Shown here: positions 52,001 through 61,036 of the stretch, piece by piece | Position numbering within the stretch: position 1 is the first letter of the stretch | Layout: the number at the start of each line of letters is the position of its first letter | Source: Aliikangiella coralliicola | GTDB taxonomy: Bacteria > Pseudomonadota > Gammaproteobacteria > Enterobacterales > Kangiellaceae | NCBI RefSeq assembly: GCF_007004725.1 | Contig: NZ_ML660160.1 | Span: 124,001 to 188,000, forward strand | Direction of reading: 5' to 3' | DNA length: 64,000 bases | The notes under the pieces: generated by a model | Told to the model about the DNA's origin: nothing | Seen by the model: only the letters and a program-made list of their open reading frames with translations | The model's database searches: none | Translations under genes and position numbers: made by a program

Positions 52001-52164
52001 TTAAGTTGAGAAATTTCGCGCTAATTTATAAAGGAGCACAGCTTTGTAATCTAATGGTTGTTAAGCTGCTTTATGGAATATTGGTATCGATGGCTGCCTG
52101 GTTTGAGAAGGTAAAATTCTAACTGAACAATGAATAATTCAACCGGGCATTAAAATTATAGCCA

Positions 52165-52653
52165 TTAGGTATAGCTGCCATCAGCTAATACCACAGATGT
52201 TTCTATTTGTCGTTCGGGAATATTCCAGTACTTTTTTAGTAGCCTGTTTTTCTCTTCTTCACTCACGAGAGAAAAACCATGTTTTTCATAAAATCTAATT
52301 GCCCAACTGGCTGCTTTCCAGGTTCCTACCAGAATAGGTTTATTTGATTTTTCGATAAGCGCATTGATTAAAATAGAGCCAATACCCTTATTTCTCGTTA
52401 CTGTTCTGACGTAAGCATGGCGTACTAAATTGACATCTACCATATTCTGAAAACCCATAACGCCCTGAACCAGCCCTTCAATTTCGTAGCATATAAAAGA
52501 AACGCCTTCTTGAATTTGTGTTTCCAGCTCTTGTTTTGACATATAGGGTTCGTGCCACCTGTCAGCAGGAATGATTCCTTTGTAGGCAATTGAGGCGTCA
52601 TTGATGATTTGATAAATATCATCAAAGTCATTGTCTGTTGCTGGGCGAATCAT
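52165..52653 (-). CDS. GNAT-family N-acetyltransferase
   Basis: A 162-residue GNAT enzyme: MIRPATDNDFDDIYQIINDA at the N-terminus, acetyl-CoA-binding motif TRNKGIGSILINAL (about residues 85-98, the R/Q-x-x-G-x-G/A loop) and WAIRFYEKHGFSLVSEEEKN at the end. Substrate unknown. It is divergent from a MarR regulator across a gap with a clear MarR-type operator, so it may be a target. Confidence 0.9.
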   Translation of the reverse strand: MIRPATDNDFDDIYQIINDASIAYKGIIPADRWHEPYMSKQELETQIQEGVSFICYEIEGLVQGVMGFQNMVDVNLVRHAYVRTVTRNKGIGSILINALIEKSNKPILVGTWKAASWAIRFYEKHGFSLVSEEEKNRLLKKYWNIPERQIETSVVLADGSYT

Positions 52654-52750
52654 TGGCTTTCTCCTATATTAGCCTACTGAGCAGTTGTTGGTTACCTTGG
52701 CAACTATTGGTCACAGTTCAATTTGCTCTGCTATGATTTTACTGTGCTAT

Positions 52751-52801
52751 GATATAGTAAAGTATGTTTACCAAAATATAGTAAAGTAACCTTACTATAT
52801 T
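52751..52801. promoter_or_regulatory. MarR operator region
   Basis: AATATAGTAA, 7 bp, TTACTATATT is a perfect 10-bp inverted repeat at 52775-52801. A half-copy GATATAGTAAAGTA lies at 52751-52764. It sits between the divergent GNAT and MarR genes, 28 bp before the MarR ATG, and suggests autoregulation. Confidence 0.78.
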
Positions 52802-52829
52802 TTCAAGAGAAATTTAAGAATAACAATTG

Positions 52830-53285
52830 ATGAAAAAACTCCAGCAAAAATCCATAGAATTAAGAGACAATAATTTGGGGCGACTCTTCCAAAGAGCCGG
52901 CAGAGCCTATAGTGTTCGTGCACTTAGCTTACTGCACGAGCGAGGTTTTTCGGATGTTAAACTTTCCCACTCTGCATTGTTCGCCAACCTCGATTTAGAA
53001 GGAACTCAAATAACCGTTATTGCAGAACGTGCTGGAATGACCAAGCAGGCAATGGGGCAACTTGCGAATGATTTAGAAGCGAAGGGGTATATTAACAAGA
53101 TTAAAGATCCCAATGATAAGAGAGCATATATTATTCGATTTACCAAGCTTGGAGAGAAAGCGCTCCATGCTGCTTATGACATCAAAGTGATTATTGAAAA
53201 AGAATTTGAAGATTTACTGGGCAGTAAAAATGTTGCCAATTTGCAAAAAGGGTTGCGGAAATTGATTGAGAGTTATACGAATTAA
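52830..53285 (+). CDS. MarR-family regulator
   Basis: A 151-residue winged-helix regulator: LGRLFQRAGRAYSVRALSLL, TVIAERAGMTKQAMGQLAND, KGYINKIKDPNDKRAYIIRF (wing). ATG 52830 is chosen over TTG 52827. It is divergent from the acetyltransferase, with the inverted-repeat operator between them. Ligand unknown. Confidence 0.9.
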   Translation: MKKLQQKSIELRDNNLGRLFQRAGRAYSVRALSLLHERGFSDVKLSHSALFANLDLEGTQITVIAERAGMTKQAMGQLANDLEAKGYINKIKDPNDKRAYIIRFTKLGEKALHAAYDIKVIIEKEFEDLLGSKNVANLQKGLRKLIESYTN

Positions 53286-53326
53286 GAATTGGCTAATTGT
53301 GAAAAAATAGTGAGCGAGTGCCTTTG

Positions 53327-53950
53327 TCATGTTCTGTTTGCGACAAACTGACACATAGCATCAATTAACTGAGAATTTGTTATTTCTTGTGTGGGGTTGC
53401 TCAAATTACTTATTTTAACCACCACATTATGTGGTTTGTCAGATTCAACAAAATCAACATAATTTTCAATGATACTATTCATACCTTCAAAGTAAGCTCG
53501 CTGAGGTTCGATGAGTTTCAAATGTTTATTAAAGTTCCTCCTTGAACGAGTTTTGTCTGATTCCTTTCTTGTTTTTAAGTCGGAGATAGAGGCATTCAGT
53601 AAAATATATTTTTTTGGAAATTCAATATCACCGCTCAAAACGCTACTTTTATAAAAGTCGAAGACTTCAATAATCGGCTGTAGGCCCTCTTTTGCATAAA
53701 TCCAGTTATACCAAACGGGTTGAAACGGATCTCCATCTAAGACTGCTTTACCACCATTTGCTGAAATTTCACGAGCTAATTGCGATCTATTAACCTGACG
53801 TTCAAAGTACCAAGTGCTTGATTCGTACCTGGGCCTTTCAAAAAGTTCATTAACTTCTGCGATTCTTACAAACCCATATTCACTCTCCAATATTTTACTA
53901 ACCGTCGTCTTACCTACAGCGCTCGCTCCTTCCAGGCAGATGATACTCAT
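53327..53950 (-). CDS. P-loop nucleoside/antibiotic-kinase-like ATPase
   Basis: A 207-residue protein with Walker A LEGASAVGKTTVSKIL (residues about 5-20) and kinase-like features (EVNELFERPRYESSTWYFE, AVLDGDPFQPVWYNWIY, YILLNASISDLKTRKESDKT). The layout is that of AAA_28/AAA_33 small-molecule kinases such as uridine-kinase or chloramphenicol-phosphotransferase relatives; substrate not assignable. GGAG lies before ATG 53950; upstream in-frame codons are not needed. Confidence 0.8.
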   Translation of the reverse strand: MSIICLEGASAVGKTTVSKILESEYGFVRIAEVNELFERPRYESSTWYFERQVNRSQLAREISANGGKAVLDGDPFQPVWYNWIYAKEGLQPIIEVFDFYKSSVLSGDIEFPKKYILLNASISDLKTRKESDKTRSRRNFNKHLKLIEPQRAYFEGMNSIIENYVDFVESDKPHNVVVKISNLSNPTQEITNSQLIDAMCQFVANRT

Positions 53951-54381
53951 CAACTTCTCCAAAGAACATAACATTGTAATAAATGGACCATAAGGTCCGA
54001 TTATCAAAAATAATTGAATTCGTAGATAATGCCACTTTTCTATTTTATTTCAAAGAGTTAATTGAGAATATAACTTTTTATGGACAGGGAAACTACAGAA
54101 TAATTGAATCTGTCAGTCTGCGTATGAACCGATACAAATTGTGTTGATTTAGATTAACCATTTAATTTTAAGCAGGTTAAATATAAGAGATTGATTTCAT
54201 TTACTACTCAGCGAGTCAGTTCCATTTTTACTATTTTTAGTCCCAATGTTACTACCATATTTTCGCCATGTCGCACTAATATTTTCCACCGTTACCCGAT
54301 AGTTAAGTAACACTTCAGTTTGATTCAAGCGTTTAACTGACGCTTTCAAAATAACTTTCAATAGGAAATATGGACAACTAA
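53951..54381. other. 430-bp gap without a gene
   Basis: A+T-rich intergenic DNA between the divergent kinase-like and lipase-like genes. No strong promoter, hairpin or RNA gene was recognised. Confidence 0.4.
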
Positions 54382-55845
54382 ATGAAAATTTCTTTATTTA
54401 AGAAACAGTCTATTACTGCTTTATCTTTTTCAATATTTGCATCACTCTCGGCGAGTGCAGTTCAAACCAATGAGTTGCGTGTTGAGGCAAATAAAAATAA
54501 TACAATTCCCTTTTTCGTCTCAGCGAAAGACACAAAATCCGTTAGTAGCCTTAATGCAAGCAATAGTAGCAAAATTACAAAGTCATACAGTGGTTCTCAC
54601 GAAGTCTGGCCGGTTCAGAAAAAGAATTCTAGAGAGAGGTGTGTTAGGTGGGAAGACTTTCGAGCCCCTAATATGAATTCGACGGCCAAATCCCTTAGTG
54701 TCAATTCAACCGCAAAAACTAACGCTTTAAATGATTTGGCAAGAGCGCCGCAGGGAGAATGTGTTGAGTGGGAAACTTACTACTATTACACTAACTATGG
54801 AACTGCTGACGTCTTTAAAAGTAGTGACGGCATATTGGACAAACCGGTGGTTGTGGTGCAGCCCTATCAATTCTCGGTTGATGATTCTCCGGTAGAATAT
54901 TCAGCCTACCAATTTTATAGCCAAATTAACACGAGCGGTTTAGCTGACGACATGATTAGAGACGGCTATGATGTCATCCTGTTTCGCTATGCTAATGTTG
55001 AAAACGGTATCGTAGCAAATGCCAATGGCTTACAAGTCTTACTCGAAAAACTCAATACGATTAGTAGTATCAGTTCAACTTCTGTTGTTGGTTTATCAAT
55101 GGGGGGAGTTGTTGCGCGCTATGCTCTGACCAAAATGGAATACACCGGTACGCCAAATAATGTTTCCACTTATATTTCATTTGATGCTCCTCACCTGGGG
55201 GCAAATTTTCCTAAGAGCATTATGGATAATTTGAAGCGGCTAGAGAGTAAAATCGATGTTTTCGGATGTGGGTTGACTAACACGTGCCAAAATCCTAGAA
55301 ATGATTTGCGAGCAATATTGAAACGGTTTGATACGCAAACATTTAAAGATTTAATCATTGATGCACCGTCAGGTTCTTCTGATCGACTGGCCTGGCAAAG
55401 CTCGCTTGCTAATATGGGGAACTTTCCGTCGGTTCCTTCATTAGCGTTGACTAATGGTTCGCACAACCATACCACTCAGGGATATCCAACGACCAAAATG
55501 ACCACAGACTTCAAATTACATCGTCCCTGGTATCTGGGTGGCAGCAAAACCTTCAAAATTTATACGACACCTTATAAAGATAATGTTGCGGGCGGCTATC
55601 TGAATAGTTATCAGTTGGCCTCTGACAAGTTAGTTGAAGAAGCTAACGGGACTCCATTGACTGTATTCGTAGCATCGGGGCAAAACCATTCGTTTGTGTC
55701 AACCAACTCAGCATTGGCAGGAAGCCCGAACAATACGCCTTTTACGCTAGTTGCTGAATATCCAGCAACTAACGAAATGCACATGACGTTGACTTCAAGC
55801 AAGGCGGACGCAATTAAAGATTGGTTAAAACAACACCAATACTAA
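54382..55845 (+). CDS. secreted lipase/esterase-like alpha/beta hydrolase
   Basis: Signal peptide ending SLSASA. About 80 residues of low-complexity Ser/Asn/Thr sequence precede the hydrolase core. There KPVVVVQPYQFSVDD (about residue 153) leads to the nucleophile elbow SVVGLSMGGVVARYAL (Ser about 240) and FDAPHLGANFP, which resembles the lid-side motif of triacylglycerol-lipase-like proteins. The C-terminal NGSHNHTTQ and QNHSFVSTNSAL (possible catalytic His) follow. Length 487 residues. No lipase chaperone is nearby. Substrate unknown. Confidence 0.8.
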   Translation: MKISLFKKQSITALSFSIFASLSASAVQTNELRVEANKNNTIPFFVSAKDTKSVSSLNASNSSKITKSYSGSHEVWPVQKKNSRERCVRWEDFRAPNMNSTAKSLSVNSTAKTNALNDLARAPQGECVEWETYYYYTNYGTADVFKSSDGILDKPVVVVQPYQFSVDDSPVEYSAYQFYSQINTSGLADDMIRDGYDVILFRYANVENGIVANANGLQVLLEKLNTISSISSTSVVGLSMGGVVARYALTKMEYTGTPNNVSTYISFDAPHLGANFPKSIMDNLKRLESKIDVFGCGLTNTCQNPRNDLRAILKRFDTQTFKDLIIDAPSGSSDRLAWQSSLANMGNFPSVPSLALTNGSHNHTTQGYPTTKMTTDFKLHRPWYLGGSKTFKIYTTPYKDNVAGGYLNSYQLASDKLVEEANGTPLTVFVASGQNHSFVSTNSALAGSPNNTPFTLVAEYPATNEMHMTLTSSKADAIKDWLKQHQY

Positions 55846-55847
55846 AA

Positions 55848-55885
55848 CCGCAGGTTGGGGTGAGCTTTGCGAGCCCCATTATCAA
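55848..55885 (+). repeat. GGTTGGG-type palindromic repeat, copy 4
   Basis: CGCAGGTTGGGGTGAGC, then TTTGCGAGCCCCAT: a worn member of the family at 13825 and 16123, directly after the lipase stop. Confidence 0.55.
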
Positions 55886-55954
55886 ATCATGCATCAGTGG
55901 TATCAATGTTTAAAATCCTGGAATACCAACGTCATTGATTTTTTGCCACCTTGG

Positions 55955-56188
55955 TTATGGCTGGCCTTCTAAAATCATACTAACAATCCATTGGATTGTT
56001 AGTACAAAAGCAAACACAAAAATGATACCGACAACAATAAATTGGGCAGCGTCTCCCTGCTCAAAATCCTTTTTATGCTTGTCGCTATTTCTTACGCCAA
56101 ACATCGCAGCGATTACACTTTGAATAACCGTCAATATGCCCAGTTTTTCACCAGCGTCGGAATTGGTTGATTTGTTAAGTTTTTGCAT
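55955..56188 (-). CDS. DUF2970 small membrane protein
   Basis: A 77-residue protein. ILTVIQSVIAAMFGVRNSDK, then RKHKKDFEQGDAAQFI-like text and one membrane helix (IVVGIIFVFAFVLTIQWIVS) match the DUF2970 family found throughout Beta- and Gammaproteobacteria. Function unknown. Confidence 0.88.
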   Translation of the reverse strand: MQKLNKSTNSDAGEKLGILTVIQSVIAAMFGVRNSDKHKKDFEQGDAAQFIVVGIIFVFAFVLTIQWIVSMILEGQP

Positions 56189-56348
56189 GGGAGTCTCTAC
56201 TATTTCAGTTCTCTCTCAATCACTCGCCAATGGGTTTACCGAGTAAGCCAAATTGTATACGAAAAGCTAAATAGGTTGCAGGGACAAAAAAATAAATTAT
56301 TATGGGTACAGATTAAGCTAGAGATTGAGTGACTTAGAGGCGAAGATA

Positions 56349-57770
56349 TTGAAACAATATCGATATGCACAACTGGCAAAGCAGCTCCAGCAGCAAATTG
56401 ATGAACGACGCCTGATGCCCGGGGAAAGGTTGCCATCGGTGAGGCAGTTGTCAAAGTCTAGTGAGCTTTCCAAAAATACTGTCATAAAGGCATTACACAC
56501 GCTTGAGGCCGCGGGGGTTGTAGAGGCTCGCCCTAAAACCGGTTATTTCGTGAAAGCCCAGCACTTGCAATCGATGCCACGAAAACCGAAAGATACTGAG
56601 TTAAAACCAACTGCAGTCGAAGTTCCTGACCTTTTTCAGGAGATTATGATGCGAAGTGCGGCTTTTGATGTCTTGCCAGGAGGTCCAGAGACAGAACCAT
56701 CTCTTCAGCTTATCACTTTAAACCGCCATCTCGGCAGAGCACTACGTCATAAACCTCAAAATAAGGCAATGTATTATGATGCTCCACTTGGTTTGGAAGC
56801 CTTGAGGTTTCAAATTAAGGAGCACTACCGCACGATAGGCTTAAATTTGGCAACCTCGGAATTTTGCATCACATCGGGCTGTCAGCATGCACTATTTTTA
56901 GCCCTTTTGGTGAGTTGCCAGCCCGGTGATAATGTCGCAGTTGAAAGCCCAGCCTTTTATGGTGTTTTACAACTGTTACAGCAGCTTCGGCTAAATGTTA
57001 TTGAAATTCCCGCATCGCCGTCAAAAGGGATCAGCGTTGAATCGCTCACTGAAGCGACTGAAAAATGGAAAATAAATGCCTGTGTTGTCACGCCTGCGTA
57101 CGCAACACCGACAGGGGCAAGCATGCCTGAGGAGCACAAAAAGCAAATTATCAACCTGGCCAATCAACATGATATTACCGTTATTGAGGACGATATTTAT
57201 GGCGATTTATGTTTTGGCGAGCGTCCACCTCCGTTAAAAGCGTTTGATACCGAAGAACGGGTTATTTTATGCAGTTCATTTTCGAAATCTCTGTCTCGTG
57301 ATCTAAGAGTTGGCTGGATTGTCGGGGGGCGCTGGCAAAATGAAATTACCCGGCTAAAACTGGTCAATCAATTAGCGAGTAATCAATCCATTCAAGAGGG
57401 ATTAACGAGCTTCATTGCTGAGGGCAATTACAGACGCCATCTTTACCAGTATCGTCAAGTTCTTAAGCGCCAACGTGACCAATTGGTATTGGCCTTAAGA
57501 AGCTATTGGCCTGACTCGACGCGTTTTAGTATTCCTGATGGTGGACTGTCTCTCTGGATTGAAATGGAGGAATCTGTTGATACAAAAACAGTCTATCAAA
57601 TAGCACTGAAACAAGAGATTGTATTAACGCCGGGCGCGTTGTTTTCTGCGGATGATCGGTTTAGCAATTATTTAAGGCTAAGTTTTGCTCATCCAGCGAT
57701 TGGAGATCGGCTCAAGGCTATTCGAATTTTAGGGGATTTGTTTGAGAGGAAAAAACGCGTTATTCAGTAA
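56349..57770 (+). CDS. MocR/PdxR-type GntR regulator with aminotransferase domain
   Basis: The N-terminal GntR winged helix (residues about 1-70, LPSVRQLSKSSELSKNTVIK) is fused to a fold-type I aminotransferase (about 100-470). PLP-site residues are present: NVAVESPAFYG, TPAYATPTGASMP, EDDIYGDL and the lysine in SSFSKSLSRDLRVGWIVGG. MocR proteins use PLP aldimines as signals. TTG 56349, with AGAGG about eight bases upstream, is the favoured start; TTG 56325 is the other candidate. Target unknown. Confidence 0.88.
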   Translation: MKQYRYAQLAKQLQQQIDERRLMPGERLPSVRQLSKSSELSKNTVIKALHTLEAAGVVEARPKTGYFVKAQHLQSMPRKPKDTELKPTAVEVPDLFQEIMMRSAAFDVLPGGPETEPSLQLITLNRHLGRALRHKPQNKAMYYDAPLGLEALRFQIKEHYRTIGLNLATSEFCITSGCQHALFLALLVSCQPGDNVAVESPAFYGVLQLLQQLRLNVIEIPASPSKGISVESLTEATEKWKINACVVTPAYATPTGASMPEEHKKQIINLANQHDITVIEDDIYGDLCFGERPPPLKAFDTEERVILCSSFSKSLSRDLRVGWIVGGRWQNEITRLKLVNQLASNQSIQEGLTSFIAEGNYRRHLYQYRQVLKRQRDQLVLALRSYWPDSTRFSIPDGGLSLWIEMEESVDTKTVYQIALKQEIVLTPGALFSADDRFSNYLRLSFAHPAIGDRLKAIRILGDLFERKKRVIQ

Positions 57771-57875
57771 GGCCGTAGAAAAAATACACAAAAAAATAGA
57801 ACCCTTGGAAACCAAGGCGCATTGTAAGATTTTCGAGCAAACTAATCGGTGGGGCAACAATTTATTATTAGCTGA

Positions 57876-58139
57876 GAAAGTTTACCTGCTTGGTTTAAAA
57901 ATACTTATTTCGGGGTGTCTGTTTTTATTCTTCTTGTATTTATTGTGTTTTTTCCAGCTAATATTTATGCTGCCATAAATGCGACAGGTCTTGGTGGGCA
58001 TCAATGGGGGCCTGTTTATCTATTAATTCGTGGTCCTTTGCTGCTTATCCTGATTGCATGGACTTATTTTTTGTGCATTAGGCCGTTACACGCTAAGTCA
58101 GCAGAAAGAACGAAAAGCTCAAAAAGTGCACACCTTTGA
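57876..58139 (+). pseudogene. C-terminal remnant of a DoxX-like membrane protein
   Basis: The frame VFFPANIYAAINATGLGGHQ, then WGPVYLLIRGPLLLILIAWT is a good match to the last half of small DoxX-like membrane proteins. The frame opens at a TGA (57873) and the N-terminal two helices are missing; the only candidate start (GTG 57915) has no ribosome site. The 105 bases before it have a different frame (LLLAEKVYLLGLKILISGCL) that does not restore the family. Best read as a broken gene; a very short functional form cannot be excluded. Confidence 0.5.
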
Positions 58140-58169
58140 TTAAGACTTAGTTGCCAAAAGGAGAACCTG

Positions 58170-58517
58170 GTGAAAGTTGATGATATTAGAGTTTTCATTC
58201 CTAGTAAGGATTACGAAATTTCTCAGTCCTTCTATCAAGCATTAGGTTTTGAAATGAGTTATGTCACTAATGACTTATCGTTATTTGAAAACGGCGAATG
58301 TACATTTTTCCTGCAAAGGTTTTATAACCCGGAGCTGGCTAAAAATTTGATGTTTCAACTTTCTGTCTTAGATATCAATGAGGCTTTTGACGTTATTTCT
58401 AATCTGGATGGTTTCGACATAAAATATGAACCAATTAAAAAGGAGCTCTGGGGGAAAGTTGTTTATTTGTGGGGGCCGTCAGGAGAGCTTTGGCACGTTA
58501 CAGAATTTAGCAATTAA
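58170..58517 (+). CDS. VOC/glyoxalase-fold protein
   Basis: A 115-residue vicinal-oxygen-chelate fold: VDDIRVFIPSKDYEISQSFY, then ALGFEMSYVTNDLSLFENG and LWGPSGELWHVTEF at the end. One repeat of the fold, dimeric in the family (glyoxalase, bleomycin-binding and related proteins). GTG start with AGGAG six bases upstream. Metal ligands are not complete enough to name an activity. Confidence 0.85.
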   Translation: MKVDDIRVFIPSKDYEISQSFYQALGFEMSYVTNDLSLFENGECTFFLQRFYNPELAKNLMFQLSVLDINEAFDVISNLDGFDIKYEPIKKELWGKVVYLWGPSGELWHVTEFSN

Positions 58518-58583
58518 CTCGCTGTAAAAGCGAGAAGAAATTCAGCTGCGGGGTCTCGCCTTGATCTTAAGGCGAGTATTCAC

Positions 58584-60713
58584 TCAATAAAACATCGGAT
58601 GCGTCAGCTGCTTGATATTTCCCTGAACATCGCCCCGCTGTGTAAAAACTAACTGATGCGTGTCTTCAATTAACGATAATGAACCAAAAGACTCGATTGA
58701 GATCCCTGGTAATTTTACTAAGGGTGTTAGTGAGCTATCGGCAAATCGATAAAAAATAATTCGCTGGTGTTTTTTAACATTTCGGCGAAAGTATATTCCA
58801 TCGAGTGAATAACCCCAGGTGTAGCGTGGAATGAAGTCACGACCGTTAATAATTTCAGTAATACGATCGGGGCTGTCTGTTGGTTGGGATAAATCTAGCT
58901 GCCACAATCCATTTTTGCCTCGCTTGGTATAGAGCATTTTTTCCGGTGAAGCCATAATGCCAAATCGGCCGCCGTCGTGAGTGAGTCGAATAGATTCGCT
59001 ACTCGTAATATTGAAACTGTAGAGATCAAAACCATCTCCGGCGTAAACTGATGAAATTATGGATTGATCATTAAAGCTCCAACTTGGTCTATTGTGATCG
59101 TCAAAAGATGTCGAAAGTACTTTTAGCTGTTTCGATTGCACATCAATAATATAAAGTTTGTCCCCCGATTTTTTTTCAACGTGCGCTAGAAATGCAATTC
59201 GTTTTCCGTCGTGTGACCACCTTGGATATTTAACTGTTGATTTGAGATTAGTGAGTTTTTGTCTTTCTTCTCCATTATTATTAGATACCCACAACTCATA
59301 ATATCCACTCTCGTTGGATACATAAGCAATTTTTTTCGCAACATGGGAATAATCGGGTGTATGGTGACTAAAGCTAGACTTCAAAATAGGGAAGGGGCTG
59401 CTGGCTATCTCGTCATTCAAGTTGAGCGCTGATATGAATTTTCTCTCGCTACGTTCAAGGTAAAATAGCGTCGGCTTTTCATGCCGAGTAAAAACAGGAA
59501 AGCTGAACCCTTCAATATTAAGTGACTGTTTTTTTCCGGTTTCTAGATTCAGCAGGTATCCGTTGTACACGTCAGATCGCTCCGCACTAAAAACAATTCG
59601 ATCACCATCCGGATGCCAGCTGAAACCAACGATATTTTCTTCGCCTTCAGTTAACTGCTCTGCTTCTTTTGTTTGAAGATCTACCAGGTAAATATTTTCG
59701 CTAAGGGAGTTTTTCCGACGTGAAACAAGTAGCTTTTTTCCATCAGGAGAAAACGCCATATCCCTGTCACGATACCCGCAATCTCTACCGCAGGAAAATC
59801 GCACCGGAGTAGAGCTCTCTTCGCGCAAATCAACAAAGTAAATACCAGTATCCAGATTCTTGTCATGATCACCACGGTAAGCGAGGGTTTTGTCGTCAGG
59901 AGAAATACTTAAATAACGATAGCCGCCGTCGCCGGCACAATGGGCCACAACTTCTTCTTGCTGGGTGAAGACATTCATTTTAATGATGTGACATAAATCT
60001 TTGGCGTAGTCTGCTCGTGAAAAGAATAAGTATTCACCACTATTGCTCCACACAGAGTGGCCCACGGTCGCATTATCAAAGGTGAGTTGTTTTGGTGGCA
60101 TATCAGGTTGGTTTAGATCCCTCATGTACAGATTTTTATTGTGATCTGCATTTTTCCATTTGTATGCCAGATACCGTCCGTCTGGAGAGGGGGCTGCCAA
60201 AAGCTCTCTGCCTGGTTCTGTGGTTATTGTAACGATAGTCGGCTCAACTTCTACATCTTGAGAAGTACCATAGTACCAACCCAATCCACAACTGATTATG
60301 ATAAGCGCAACATAGGGCAAATAACGCCAAAGAGATTTCGGCTTAACTGACGAGGCTGCTTCTTTAATTTGAGGATTCTGACTGGCTAGAATCTCCGGCT
60401 CGATTAGTAGGCGATAGCCCATTTTTCGAATGGTTTCGATAACTTCTGTTTTTCCACAAGTTCCATTCAGGTTTTTACGCAGTTGCCATACAGCATTAGT
60501 GAGCGATTTTTCTCCAACGTAGTAATTCCCATTCCAGATATTGTCAATGAGTTCGTTACGTGAAATAACACCGGGATAATGATTGGCGAGGTAAACAATG
60601 ACTTCAATAAATTTCGGTTGTAAGTTAATTTTTTCCTGATCATCAAACTGTATTGCATATTCTTGCGGATAAATATTACAACAGCCAATTTTTAAGTGAG
60701 TAATGCTATTCAT
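58584..60713 (-). CDS. CadC-like winged-helix protein with PD40 propeller
   Basis: A complete 709-residue protein: an OmpR/CadC-type winged helix (residues about 20-100, LIDNIWNGNYYVGEKSLTNA), one membrane helix (about 125-145, YLPYVALIIISCGLGWYYG), then a long periplasmic propeller of PD40/TolB repeats (LLAAPSPDGRYLAYKWK, AFSPDGKKLLVSRR, GFSWHPDGDRIVFSAE, RWSHDGKRIAFLAH). Such proteins bind DNA from the membrane and are common in marine Gammaproteobacteria. It is divergent from the phosphoesterase gene at 61037, which may be a target (inference). Confidence 0.9.
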   Translation of the reverse strand: MNSITHLKIGCCNIYPQEYAIQFDDQEKINLQPKFIEVIVYLANHYPGVISRNELIDNIWNGNYYVGEKSLTNAVWQLRKNLNGTCGKTEVIETIRKMGYRLLIEPEILASQNPQIKEAASSVKPKSLWRYLPYVALIIISCGLGWYYGTSQDVEVEPTIVTITTEPGRELLAAPSPDGRYLAYKWKNADHNKNLYMRDLNQPDMPPKQLTFDNATVGHSVWSNSGEYLFFSRADYAKDLCHIIKMNVFTQQEEVVAHCAGDGGYRYLSISPDDKTLAYRGDHDKNLDTGIYFVDLREESSTPVRFSCGRDCGYRDRDMAFSPDGKKLLVSRRKNSLSENIYLVDLQTKEAEQLTEGEENIVGFSWHPDGDRIVFSAERSDVYNGYLLNLETGKKQSLNIEGFSFPVFTRHEKPTLFYLERSERKFISALNLNDEIASSPFPILKSSFSHHTPDYSHVAKKIAYVSNESGYYELWVSNNNGEERQKLTNLKSTVKYPRWSHDGKRIAFLAHVEKKSGDKLYIIDVQSKQLKVLSTSFDDHNRPSWSFNDQSIISSVYAGDGFDLYSFNITSSESIRLTHDGGRFGIMASPEKMLYTKRGKNGLWQLDLSQPTDSPDRITEIINGRDFIPRYTWGYSLDGIYFRRNVKKHQRIIFYRFADSSLTPLVKLPGISIESFGSLSLIEDTHQLVFTQRGDVQGNIKQLTHPMFY

Positions 60714-61036
60714 TGCGTATTTTTTGTCAGGTATGATTTTGTAGCTATCATTATTTCAGCCTCGCAAGTTACCTAGAATTTAAAGCTTTATTAATCATTT
60801 GGCAAATAACAAAAACAAAGTTCTAGCATAACTTAGTGATTATGAACTGGTTTGTGTTAATTTTGCACAGCTCTTCTATGTATATGATTCTAATTGGTTT
60901 TTGCTTCATTTTTATTTAAGAAAATATTCAATCGATAAATAATCGTGATAAAAACGATTCTATGATGATTGAGTTTAACCCTGAAATTACATACAAGGAA
61001 TTCCTGCTGCTTTAGTTCAATTATCAGGATAACAAA
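60714..61036. promoter_or_regulatory. gap between the PD40 regulator and the phosphoesterase gene
   Basis: AATCGT, then GATAAAA, ACGATT (60941-60959) is an inverted repeat about 80 bp upstream of the phosphoesterase start, a possible operator. No gene is seen in the 320 bp. Confidence 0.45.
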
